Source: Candidatus Krumholzibacteriia bacterium (GTDB lineage Bacteria; Krumholzibacteriota; Krumholzibacteriia; LZORAL124-64-63). From it: 51,572 nucleotides of DNA. The notes beneath the pieces are model-generated. The model searched no databases. It was not told where the DNA came from and was given only the letters and a program-made list of their open reading frames with translations. Of this stretch, positions 7,994 through 15,761 are shown piece by piece. The DNA lies in contig JANTFX010000009.1 of assembly GCA_024763215.1 (NCBI GenBank), forward strand, positions 1 through 51,572, in the 5' to 3' direction. Position 1 is the stretch's first letter. Every line of letters starts with the position of its first letter. Made by a program: the position numbers and the translations under genes.

Positions 7994-9352
7994 CTAGAAC
8001 ACCCCCCGCACCGAGAGCCCGGCGAAGGTCCGGTGGTAGCCGCTGCTGGTCGCCAACGCGCTGCGGGAATGGCCCACTTCCAGGGCGATCAGCCAAGCCG
8101 GGGATACCCTCAGGCCCAGGCGGCCGGATCCGCCGCCCACGGTTATGGCGTCCGCTCCGGATTCCTTTTCCAGCCCAATACTGCCGTCCAGGGTCACGGT
8201 CCAGCGGCGTCCCCACCACTTGGCCTTGGCGGACAGGTGGCCGTTGCGGACCCAGTCCGGGGCCCAGTACCCCCCCGGATACGGAAGGGTGAAATCCCCG
8301 TGGGTGATCGCAGCGGTCACGTCGAGGTCGAACGCGCCCTCGTGGCGCCAGCTGGCCCGGACCTCGCCCTGCAGCCGGCGGTTGCCGTCGCTGTAGGTGG
8401 CCCGTGTTCCGGACGCTCCCGCCGAAAACCAGCGGGCGAAGCGCCAGTCGCAGGACAGATTCTCCTGCTCGAAGCCCAGCTCCTTGCCGAAGGCCACGTA
8501 GGTTTCCACGGGCATGGACGCGGCTCCGCCGTCGAAGCGCAGGCGCGAGGTAGGTTGCCAGGTCAGCCAGCTGTCGATGCCGGGGCGGTTCCAGTCCAGC
8601 TTGCTGCCCGTTTCGGCCAGGGCGCCGTCGCTGGAGAAGTGGTCGTACCATCCGGTGGCGTGCAGGGATAGGTGGGGCGCCAGCCCCGTTTCGACGTGCA
8701 CGTGCACCCCGGTGGCCGCGGCGTCGGGCCTTGCGGGCTGGGAGAACAGCGACAGGCGGGGTCCGGCCTGGACCAGCAGCCCTCCGACCGGGGTGGCCGC
8801 CCCCAGGGCCCGCAGCCGGTGGGTGGTCAGGTCGTCCGAGTCCCAGTTGCCGCGCCAGGTGAATTCCCCCGTTGGCATGTATTCGTCCAGGACCTTCAAG
8901 GCGAAGTCCCCGGCTTCTGCGCGCTGGTCCGCGGTGAGCCGGCCGTCGTCCTCCACCGCCCGCAGATCCCGCCAGCCCCGGCGGAGCCGGTTCGACCAGA
9001 TCCGGCTGCGGGCGAGGCCGATGCGCGCCTCGGCGTCCAGGGAGTCATCCTCCACCAGGGACCCGTACACTTCCTCGGCCCTGCCCTGCAGGCCGTACCA
9101 GCTGAGGGCCAGGGCGTAGGCGCGCCGGGTGGACGGATCCCTGTCGTCGGGATGGTCGGCGAGCCAGCGGCCGAACAGATCGACCGCCCGGTCGGCATGC
9201 TCGTTCCATAGCTCGGCGTAGGCCCTGCCACGCAGGTCCGTTGCGGCCCGCGCCGGGGCGGACCCGGCAACCAGCAGCCAGCACAGTGCTGCGGCCGCGG
9301 TCAGGGCAGGCAATCGATGACAAAGTGTGGGTTTGCGTGTTGCGGTCTTCAT
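7994..9352 (-). CDS. pgaA: PgaA-like outer-membrane export porin with short TPR region
   Basis: 452 aa. A signal peptide of about 36 residues ends at APARA. Residues about 37-140 are helical with TPR-like spacing (YAELWNEHADRAVDLFGRWL, YALALSWYGLQGRAEEVYGS). The rest alternates polar and hydrophobic residues as in a beta-barrel and ends in a C-terminal phenylalanine (SVRGVF), typical of outer-membrane proteins. E. coli PgaA is about 807 aa, so the periplasmic TPR part is strongly shortened. The start MKTATRK was chosen because it overlaps the pgaC stop as ATGA; an in-frame start six codons upstream is less likely. Assignment to PgaA rests on operon context plus architecture, not on a recognised motif. 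Confidence 0.75.
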   Translation of the reverse strand: MKTATRKPTLCHRLPALTAAAALCWLLVAGSAPARAATDLRGRAYAELWNEHADRAVDLFGRWLADHPDDRDPSTRRAYALALSWYGLQGRAEEVYGSLVEDDSLDAEARIGLARSRIWSNRLRRGWRDLRAVEDDGRLTADQRAEAGDFALKVLDEYMPTGEFTWRGNWDSDDLTTHRLRALGAATPVGGLLVQAGPRLSLFSQPARPDAAATGVHVHVETGLAPHLSLHATGWYDHFSSDGALAETGSKLDWNRPGIDSWLTWQPTSRLRFDGGAASMPVETYVAFGKELGFEQENLSCDWRFARWFSAGASGTRATYSDGNRRLQGEVRASWRHEGAFDLDVTAAITHGDFTLPYPGGYWAPDWVRNGHLSAKAKWWGRRWTVTLDGSIGLEKESGADAITVGGGSGRLGLRVSPAWLIALEVGHSRSALATSSGYHRTFAGLSVRGVF

Positions 9353-10617
9353 TCGCGCACCGTCTTCCACTGGGTGATCTTGTTACGCTGGCGATTGACC
9401 CACATCCCCCTGGGCGCGGTCACCACCGTGATCACCGCCATCAGGATCCAGTACACCAGGGGGTAGAAGATGGCGATGATGTAGTACCGGGGCAGGGCGG
9501 GGTCGTAGCCGCGATCCAGGACGACCCCGGTGTAGAGCTGGGCCAGGCAGACCGTCGCGATGAGCATGCCCCAGAAGTTGGGTATGGGCGAGGCGCCCAC
9601 CGGTGGATAACCCATGGCGAAGCTGAGGAACCAGATCACCGTCAACAGGATGTAGGTGTAGGCCCAGCCGACCGAGAGGCCGGCTTCGCACATGACCGGC
9701 CAGATCCGGCGGTTCTTCCATTGCAGGACCTCGCGCCCGTGGCGCCACAACACCTGGCTCAGGCCCAGGGCCCAGCGTCGGCGCTGGACCCACAGGCCAC
9801 GCAGGGACTGGGGCACGCGCATCCACATGACGGCCCGGGACTCGTAGCGCACGTCCCAGTGGCGCAGCTGCAGGCGCCAGGTCAGATCGATATCCTCGGT
9901 GGCCATTTCCGGGCTGTAGAGGCCCACGTCGAACAGGGCCGAGCGGCGGAAGATGCCGACCACGCCGCTCATGGTCATGATGCGGCCCCAGATGCGCTGG
10001 GCCCGGCGCATCAAGGAGATGATGGAGGCGAACTCGATGGCCTGCAGCTTGGCCAGGAAGCTGTCGCGGTTCACGACCCGGGGATTGCCCGTGACGGCGG
10101 CGCAGCGGGGCCAGCGGAAATGGGGCACCAGGCGGTCGAGGATATCCGGAGCGGGCACCGCGTCGGCATCCATGATGAAGATCAGCTCGCCCCTGGTGGC
10201 GGGGATGGCGTCGTTCAGGGCCATGGCCTTGCCCTCGTTGACGAGCTTGCGGACCAGCCGCACGCGTGGGTCGTCCAGGTAGGGGTGGATGCGCTCCAGG
10301 GTCTGGTCGGTGGAACAATCATCGACGACCACGACCTCGAAGTCGGGATACTTCACCTGCAGCACGCCGGACAGGGTCTGGGCGATGGTGTCCTGTTCGT
10401 TGAAGGCCGGGATGACGAAGGAAACCGACGGTTTTTCCTCCAGGTGATAGAATTCGTCGAGCTTATCCTGCTCGATATCCTCGCGGCGCCTGAAGAAGAG
10501 GATCGCGGTGTAGATCCACATCACGCTGGTCACCATGGGGTACCAGGCGAAGTAGATGAGCAGCGCCCGGTACCAGCCGGTGGCCTGGAAGGCGACGAGG
10601 AGGCTGTAGAGGTCCAT
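9349..10617 (-). CDS. pgaC: PgaC/IcaA-type processive family 2 glycosyltransferase
   Basis: 422 aa. A membrane segment near residues 17-42 precedes a GT-A domain with SFVIPAFNEQ, VVVDDCSTD, MDADAVP, TEDIDLTW and the processive QRRRW motif, then three or four C-terminal membrane segments. This is the poly-beta-1,6-GlcNAc synthase architecture, using UDP-GlcNAc at the inner membrane with PgaD as partner. The ATG overlaps the pgaD stop (TGATG at 10615-10619), so translation is coupled. Confidence 0.9.
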   Translation of the reverse strand: MDLYSLLVAFQATGWYRALLIYFAWYPMVTSVMWIYTAILFFRRREDIEQDKLDEFYHLEEKPSVSFVIPAFNEQDTIAQTLSGVLQVKYPDFEVVVVDDCSTDQTLERIHPYLDDPRVRLVRKLVNEGKAMALNDAIPATRGELIFIMDADAVPAPDILDRLVPHFRWPRCAAVTGNPRVVNRDSFLAKLQAIEFASIISLMRRAQRIWGRIMTMSGVVGIFRRSALFDVGLYSPEMATEDIDLTWRLQLRHWDVRYESRAVMWMRVPQSLRGLWVQRRRWALGLSQVLWRHGREVLQWKNRRIWPVMCEAGLSVGWAYTYILLTVIWFLSFAMGYPPVGASPIPNFWGMLIATVCLAQLYTGVVLDRGYDPALPRYYIIAIFYPLVYWILMAVITVVTAPRGMWVNRQRNKITQWKTVRE

Positions 10618-10991
10618 CAGGCCTTCACCGCCCCGGAGACGGCATAGACCTTGTTGCCGTCGGGATCCAGGTTGATGCTGATGACCCGGGCCTGCCGGAT
10701 GTCCACGCCGTCGGCCAGGACGACGGGGCGGCCGAGGTAGTCCCGCTCGTGGCTCTCGACCGGGGGAGCGGGCGGGGCGGCCCGTCGGTTCCTGCGGGCG
10801 ATGCGCTTGTTGTGCTGGACCCACAGGGCCGTGGCCAGCAGACCGAGCAGGGAGACGATGGCCAGGATGATCACGGCCTGGAAGGTCGCCAGGCTGATGC
10901 GGCGGCCGCTGACCACGTACCAGTAGTACCCGAACAGGATCCAGAGCAGGACCGAGAACAGGTAGTGGATGAAGTTGCGTAGGGATTGCAT
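10617..10991 (-). CDS. pgaD: PgaD-like small membrane protein
   Basis: 124 aa with two membrane segments (about residues 8-27 and 37-58) separated by a short loop with WYVVSGRRISL, then a basic stretch and a soluble tail. Length, topology and position beside the synthase match PgaD, the cyclic-di-GMP-responsive partner of PgaC in E. coli. Sequence similarity in this family is weak, so the name rests largely on context. Here it is the first gene of the operon rather than the last. GGGGAG lies 11 nt before the ATG; a TTG three codons upstream is an alternative start. Confidence 0.7.
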   Translation of the reverse strand: MQSLRNFIHYLFSVLLWILFGYYWYVVSGRRISLATFQAVIILAIVSLLGLLATALWVQHNKRIARRNRRAAPPAPPVESHERDYLGRPVVLADGVDIRQARVISINLDPDGNKVYAVSGAVKA

Positions 10992-11034
10992 GGCGATCAA
11001 ATCTCCCCTGGCCCCTCCCGGGTCCCTCCTCCGG

Positions 11035-11063
11035 TTGACCCGGCCGGACCGGGACCTTAAACT
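11035..11063 (+). promoter_or_regulatory. Candidate sigma-70 promoter of alaS
   Basis: TTGACC (11035-11040, 5/6), exactly 17 nt, then TAAACT (11058-11063, 4/6). Transcription would start near 11070 and leave a leader of about 100 nt that contains the tandem repeat and hairpin listed separately. Confidence 0.55.
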
Positions 11064-11076
11064 AGGCCCCGGCGGT

Positions 11077-11100
11077 AACAGGCCGACCAACAGGCCGACA
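11077..11100 (+). repeat. Tandem 12-bp direct repeat in the alaS leader
   Basis: AACAGGCCGACC (11077-11088) is followed immediately by AACAGGCCGACA (11089-11100), 11 of 12 bases identical. It lies between the predicted alaS start site and the coding region, in the spacer shared with the divergent pga operon, so a DNA operator or an RNA-level element are both possible. Confidence 0.7.
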
Positions 11101-11121
11101 CCCGTGTATTCTCGTCCGCAA

Positions 11122-11141
11122 CCGGACCCGCTTTAGTCCGG
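11122..11141 (+). promoter_or_regulatory. Small hairpin in the alaS leader
   Basis: CCGGAC (11122-11127) and GTCCGG (11136-11141) are perfect complements around an 8-nt loop, 18 nt before the AGGAG ribosome binding site. It may be a simple leader structure or an operator palindrome. Confidence 0.45.
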
Positions 11142-11167
11142 ATTCCCGATCCCCAAGGCAGGAGAAC

Positions 11168-13888
11168 GTGTTGAAGGCAAAAGATATCCGCAATTCATTC
11201 CTGGAATTCTTCGCCGCGCGCGGTCACCGGGTCGTTCCGTCGTCCACCCTCGTGCCCCGCGACGACCCCACCCTGCTGTTCACCAACGCGGGGATGAATC
11301 AGTTCAAGGGGGTTTTTCTGGGCCTGGAACACAGGGATTACCAGCGGGCGGTCTCGGTGCAGAAGTGCATGCGCGTCAGCGGCAAGCACAACGACCTGGA
11401 GGAGGTCGGCAAGGACGCCCGGCACCACACCTTCTTCGAGATGCTCGGCAACTGGTCTTTCGGTGACTACTACAAGCGCGAATCCATCCTGTGGGGTTGG
11501 GAATTCCTGACCCGGGAGATGGGTCTGGACGCCGGGCGCCTGTGGGTCTCGGTCTACAAGGACGACGACGAGTCCTACGCCATCTGGAAGGACGAGGTGG
11601 GGGTGCCCGCCGAGCGAATCGTACGCCTGGGCGACATTGCCCGGGGCGACGAGGAGAACTTCTGGTCCATGGCCGACACCGGCCCCTGCGGCCCCTGCAC
11701 CGAGATCCATTTCGACCAGGGTGAGGCCATGAAATGCGACCACCCCGACGGTTGCGCCGTGGGCGTGTGCGATTGCGACCGCTGGCTCGAGCTGTGGAAC
11801 CACGTGTTCATGGAGTTCGATCGCCAGGGGGACGGCACCCTCGAGCCGCTGCCCATGAAGAGCGTGGATACCGGACTGGGCTTCGAGCGCCTGGTGGCCG
11901 TGATGCAGGGCAAGCAGAGCAACTACGAGACCGACCTGTTCACCCACCTGATCGAGCGCATGGCCGAGCTGTGCGGACGCAAGCCCGCAGGAGAGGACCG
12001 CATCAGCATGCAGGTCATCGCCGACCACGCCCGCGCCTGCACCTTCACCGTGGCAGACGGCGCCATCCCCGCCAACGAGGGGCGCGGCTACGTCGTGCGC
12101 CGCATCCTGCGCCGGGCCGCGCGCCACGGGCACCTGCTGGGCATGGACGACCCTTTCCTGTTCGAGATCGCGGCGGTGGTCATCGCGGAAATGGGGGAGG
12201 CCTACCCCGAACTGATCGAGCGGCGGGACCGCATCCTGGAGACGATCCGCCAGGAGGAGGAGCGTTTCGGGCGCACCCTGGCCGCCGGTCTGCAGGTCTA
12301 CGGCGAGATCAAGGCCGCCATGGCGGCCGAGGGCCGGAAGGTCCTGTCCGGGGCCGAGGCCTTCAAGCTGCACGACACCTACGGGTTCCCGGTGGATCTG
12401 ACCGCCGTGGTGGCCGGCGAGGACGGCTTCGATGTGGACCGGGAGGGCTTCCGGGTCTGCATGGAACAGCAGCGCGTGCGCAGCCGCAAGGAGAACGTCT
12501 TCATGGAGGGGATCGGGCCCTGGCGGGCGGTGGCCGGGGATTTCGACCCGGCGAACTTCCGCAGCCTTTTCACCGGCTATGACCAACTGGAATGCGACGC
12601 CCGGGCGGTGGCGGTCCGGACCGGCGGCAAGGATGCCGACGGGCGGCCCCTGGTGCACCTGCTGTGCGACCGGACGCCGCTTTACCCCGAGTCGGGCGGG
12701 CAGGTGGCCGACGCGGGCGCCGTGACCTTGTCCGGGACCGGGCGGGAGTTGCCGGTGCTGGGGGTGGTCAAGGCCGAGGAGGGCCCGGTGTGCGTGGTGG
12801 CCGGTGATGCGGATGAAATGCTGGCCGAGCTGCAGGCCGACCCGCAGGTGCGGCTCACGGTGGATGCCGAGCACCGGGCCGGGGTCATGCGCCACCATAC
12901 GGCGACCCACCTGCTGCACGCGGCCCTGCGCGCCGTCCTGGGCGCGCATGTGGAGCAGGCGGGCAGCGTGGTCGAGCCCGGACGGTTGCGCTTCGATTTC
13001 AGGCACGACAAGCCGGTGACCGCCGACCAGCTGGCGAAGGTGGAGAAGATGGTCAACGCCGAGGTCCTGGCCAACCGCAGCGTCATCCGCCACGACGAGG
13101 TTCCGCTGGATGAGGCCAAGGAACGCGGGGCCATGGCCCTGTTCGGAGAGAAATACGGCGACGTGGTGCGCATGATCGAGATCCACGGCGGCAATGTGCC
13201 CGCCGGCGGCGAGGACCCCACGGCCGGGCCGGTCTTCTCCCTGGAGCTGTGCGGCGGCACCCACTGCCGGCGCACCGGAGACATCGGCCCCTTGCGCATC
13301 ACCGCCGAGCAGAGCGTGGCCGCCGGTGTGCGCCGCATCGAGGCGGTGGCCGGCCCGGGCGCCCTGGCCCTGTGTGACCAGGATCGCGAGACGGTGCGGC
13401 GCATCGCCGCCGGGTTGCGCCATGACGGCCCGCCCCTGGAGGAGCAGACCGCGGCCCTGCTGGCCGAGCGGGACGCCCTGCGCAAGGAACTGGCCGCCCT
13501 GCAGCAGCAGCTCGCCAAGGGATCGCTGGCGAGCGCCCTGGACGAGCCGCGGGAGGTCGCCGGGCTGAAGGTGGTGGCCGCCAGGGTGGATGCGGAAGAT
13601 CGCGGCGCCCTGCTGCAGCTGGGCGACCATGTGCGGGACAAGCTGGCGGACGCAGGCGTGGTCGTGCTGGCTGCCACCCCGGGCGGCAAGCCGACCCTGC
13701 TGGTGACGGTGACCGCGGATCTGGTGGAAGCAGGGCGCCTGCACGCGGGCAACCTGGTCAAGGAGCTGGCGGCCCGCGTCGGCGGACGCGGCGGCGGCAA
13801 ACCGGGGACGGCCCAGGCGGGCCTGCCCGACGAGGCGGCGCTGGACAAGGCGCTGGCGGAAGTGGAAGCCGTCCTGTCCGGATCCTAG
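11168..13888 (+). CDS. alaS: Alanine--tRNA ligase
   Basis: 906 aa, slightly longer than E. coli AlaS (876). The class II catalytic core begins with IRNSFLEFFAARGHRVVPSS and contains LLFTNAGMNQFK. The editing domain has HHTATHLLH and CGGTHCRRTGDIG, the zinc-binding histidines and cysteines that clear mischarged Ser/Gly-tRNA. A coiled coil (LLAERDALRKELAALQQQL) and a C-terminal DHHA1-type domain ending near GGRGGGKPGTAQAG complete the normal order. Start: GTG at 11168 lies only 3 nt after AGGAG, and the adjacent TTG at 11171 has a better 6-nt spacing, so the real protein may be one residue shorter. Monocistronic, ending 3 bp from a convergent gene. Confidence 0.97.
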   Translation: MLKAKDIRNSFLEFFAARGHRVVPSSTLVPRDDPTLLFTNAGMNQFKGVFLGLEHRDYQRAVSVQKCMRVSGKHNDLEEVGKDARHHTFFEMLGNWSFGDYYKRESILWGWEFLTREMGLDAGRLWVSVYKDDDESYAIWKDEVGVPAERIVRLGDIARGDEENFWSMADTGPCGPCTEIHFDQGEAMKCDHPDGCAVGVCDCDRWLELWNHVFMEFDRQGDGTLEPLPMKSVDTGLGFERLVAVMQGKQSNYETDLFTHLIERMAELCGRKPAGEDRISMQVIADHARACTFTVADGAIPANEGRGYVVRRILRRAARHGHLLGMDDPFLFEIAAVVIAEMGEAYPELIERRDRILETIRQEEERFGRTLAAGLQVYGEIKAAMAAEGRKVLSGAEAFKLHDTYGFPVDLTAVVAGEDGFDVDREGFRVCMEQQRVRSRKENVFMEGIGPWRAVAGDFDPANFRSLFTGYDQLECDARAVAVRTGGKDADGRPLVHLLCDRTPLYPESGGQVADAGAVTLSGTGRELPVLGVVKAEEGPVCVVAGDADEMLAELQADPQVRLTVDAEHRAGVMRHHTATHLLHAALRAVLGAHVEQAGSVVEPGRLRFDFRHDKPVTADQLAKVEKMVNAEVLANRSVIRHDEVPLDEAKERGAMALFGEKYGDVVRMIEIHGGNVPAGGEDPTAGPVFSLELCGGTHCRRTGDIGPLRITAEQSVAAGVRRIEAVAGPGALALCDQDRETVRRIAAGLRHDGPPLEEQTAALLAERDALRKELAALQQQLAKGSLASALDEPREVAGLKVVAARVDAEDRGALLQLGDHVRDKLADAGVVVLAATPGGKPTLLVTVTADLVEAGRLHAGNLVKELAARVGGRGGGKPGTAQAGLPDEAALDKALAEVEAVLSGS

Positions 13889-13891
13889 GGA

Positions 13892-14563
13892 TCAATCCCG
13901 CAGGCGGATGTACTGAGCCGGGTCCTTGCGCCGGATGTCCGGCACCAGGGCCCCGGCCGCCGGGTGGCCGACCACCAGCAGCAGGAAGGCCTTCTCCCCG
14001 GCGGGCCTTTCCAGGATCTCCCCCAGGAAGCCCATGGGGCTGGGCGTGTGGGTCAGGGTGGCCAGGCCCGCCTGGTGCAGGGCGGCGATGAGGAGCCCCG
14101 TGGCCAGGCCCACCGATTCCTTGGTGTAATAGTGCTTCCGCTTGTCCCCATGTACATCGATCCCGTACCGCTGCTCGAACACCGCGATGAGCCAGGGGGC
14201 CGTTTCCAGGAATGGCTTGTCCGCGTTGGTGCCCAGGGGCTCCAGGTCGTCCAGCCAGTCCCGGGGCGCGCGCTCGGCGTAGAACTTCCGCTCTTCCTCC
14301 TCGGCCGCGAGCCTGATCCTACGCTTCAAGGCGGGGTCGGCCACCGCCTCGAAGTGCCAGGGTTGCTTGTTGGCGCCGCTGGGGGCGGTGCCGGCGCACT
14401 CCAGACAGGCCAGGATGACCTCGCGGGGCACGGGGCGGTCGGAGAAATTCCGCACCGTGCGGCGCAGGGCCATGAGATCCCGGAAGGTGCGGGCGCGGGC
14501 CAGCATTTCGGCATCCGCATAGCGCGGGGTCTCGGGCAGGGGGATCCGGTCGTTGTGGTTCAT
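13892..14563 (-). CDS. Iodotyrosine-deiodinase-like flavin nitroreductase
   Basis: 223 aa, nitroreductase fold. [13 protein letters not shown] (FMN phosphate and ring contacts) and [12 protein letters not shown] are family blocks. The region [11 protein letters not shown] ... [10 protein letters not shown] has E91, Y95 and K116 at spacings of 4 and 21, the same spacings as the Glu-Tyr-Lys triad that clamps the zwitterion of halotyrosine in animal iodotyrosine deiodinase. [19 protein letters not shown] and [13 protein letters not shown] also resemble that family. Reductive dehalogenation of halotyrosines is therefore the best guess; a general nitroreductase is the alternative. The next gene starts upstream on the same strand, with a 9-bp gap, and may share its transcript. 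Confidence 0.8.
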   Translation of the reverse strand: MNHNDRIPLPETPRYADAEMLARARTFRDLMALRRTVRNFSDRPVPREVILACLECAGTAPSGANKQPWHFEAVADPALKRRIRLAAEEEERKFYAERAPRDWLDDLEPLGTNADKPFLETAPWLIAVFEQRYGIDVHGDKRKHYYTKESVGLATGLLIAALHQAGLATLTHTPSPMGFLGEILERPAGEKAFLLLVVGHPAAGALVPDIRRKDPAQYIRLRD

Positions 14564-14572
14564 GGGGAATCC

Positions 14573-15628
14573 TCACGGGTTGCCGAAGGTGATGCCGGCC
14601 GACAGGGTCCAGAAATCGTCCACCCCGCCTGAGATATCGCCGCTGATGCTGGCATGGCGGCGCACATCCAGATGATAATCCTGACCGCCTGCGGTGCGCC
14701 ACCTCAGGCCGCCTCCGCCCATGACGCCCGCGTACAGATCGGACGAGACATACCAGCCCGCACCCAGCGCCGCGTAGGGGGCGAAGCCCCGGGAACGCGC
14801 GCTGAAAAGCACGTCCAGCCCCATGTTCGTCACCGGGTCGGTGCCCGTGACGGCGGTGCAGGGGGCAGGGCACCCCAATAGGTACCCCTGCTGCTCGAAG
14901 TTGTAGAAGCCGATGGCCGGGCCCATCTGCACATGTGACCCCATGTCCCTGAGCAGGCCCAGGCGCGCCCCGAAGACCCCGTCGGGAGCATCCCGATCCG
15001 CATTCCAGGCCTCGGAGACATCCAGGAACAGGTGCGTGGTGTGCGTAAAGGAGTCCCGGTCGCCCCGGGGAGGGGCTTCACCCGCGGGGTAGAGGACGAC
15101 CCAGCCGCTGGACAGGGAGCCCACGCCGGCCCCAATGCCACCAACCACGAGGGCCCCGCTGAGGGCGCCCAGCGCGGCGCCTGCGAGGATGGGCTGCACC
15201 GTGCCGGTGTCGTCGTATTCACCGATGGAAGACAGCGCCCAACCCGACAGGCCGCCCAGGGCGCCCACGACGACGGCCCCGGTGGCCGCGCCCCACTTGG
15301 CCCCCCGGACAGTACCCGAATCCCAGACCTCGATGCGGGTGATGGAATCCTGATCCAGGTCCCATTGCTCACGGGGTTGCCCCTCGCCCGCAAGGACGAG
15401 GGTGTCTCCGTGCAGGCCGGCGAACAGCCCCTGGAACAGGGCGCCACCGGACAGGGTCACGCGCAGACGGCTCTGCGGCGTGATATCCGTGAGGGCCGAG
15501 GCCACGGTCTGGGCGAATGAACTTGAAGCTGCGGCGGCGATCCCGGACAGGGTCAGGATCAACCCTACGACCAACACGACGTCCTGCCTGCGTTTGCGGT
15601 CCTGGCCGCGATGGGAATGTTGAAGCAT
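14573..15628 (-). CDS. Predicted outer-membrane protein with glycine-zipper segment
   Basis: 351 aa, not a family I can name. Residues about 15-35 form a signal peptide or anchor. The next 70 residues look like a small beta domain (RLRVTLSGGALFQGLFAGLH, then ITRIEVWDSG). Residues about 105-175 are rich in Gly/Ala in a glycine-zipper pattern (GAATGAVVVGALGGLSGWAL, then LGALSGALVVGGIGAG). The remainder alternates hydrophobic and polar residues with aromatic girdle residues and ends in FWTLSAGITFGNP, suggesting a beta-barrel. The ATG at 15628 has GAGGGAGAG in front. I infer an envelope role; function unknown. Confidence 0.65.
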   Translation of the reverse strand: MLQHSHRGQDRKRRQDVVLVVGLILTLSGIAAAASSSFAQTVASALTDITPQSRLRVTLSGGALFQGLFAGLHGDTLVLAGEGQPREQWDLDQDSITRIEVWDSGTVRGAKWGAATGAVVVGALGGLSGWALSSIGEYDDTGTVQPILAGAALGALSGALVVGGIGAGVGSLSSGWVVLYPAGEAPPRGDRDSFTHTTHLFLDVSEAWNADRDAPDGVFGARLGLLRDMGSHVQMGPAIGFYNFEQQGYLLGCPAPCTAVTGTDPVTNMGLDVLFSARSRGFAPYAALGAGWYVSSDLYAGVMGGGGLRWRTAGGQDYHLDVRRHASISGDISGGVDDFWTLSAGITFGNP

Positions 15629-15726
15629 GGAATGACTCTCCCTCGGTTGGCAATGCCCCGGTTTCAAAATACGGGATACCTGCCCGGGTGTTCCACCCCA
15701 GTTTGGAGCGGCCGGAGCACGGTGGG

Positions 15727-15755
15727 TTGGCAAGGCGAGGCCCGGCCCCTATTGT
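15727..15755 (+). promoter_or_regulatory. Candidate promoter for a leaderless acyltransferase mRNA
   Basis: TTGGCA (15727-15732), 17 nt, TATTGT (15750-15755). The -10 element ends only 6 nt before the ATG at 15762, so transcription would start at or next to the initiation codon. No usable Shine-Dalgarno sequence precedes that ATG, which fits a leaderless transcript. Confidence 0.5.
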
Positions 15756-15761
15756 CAGGGC

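Noticed and set aside
11195-13744. Very long open frame antisense to alaS (about 850 codons), with similar long antisense frames opposite the symporter, IDH and asd regions
   Set aside because: In GC-rich DNA the strand opposite a real gene is depleted of stops. The encoded sequences are low-complexity His/Gly/Gln/Arg-rich and lack any domain motif.
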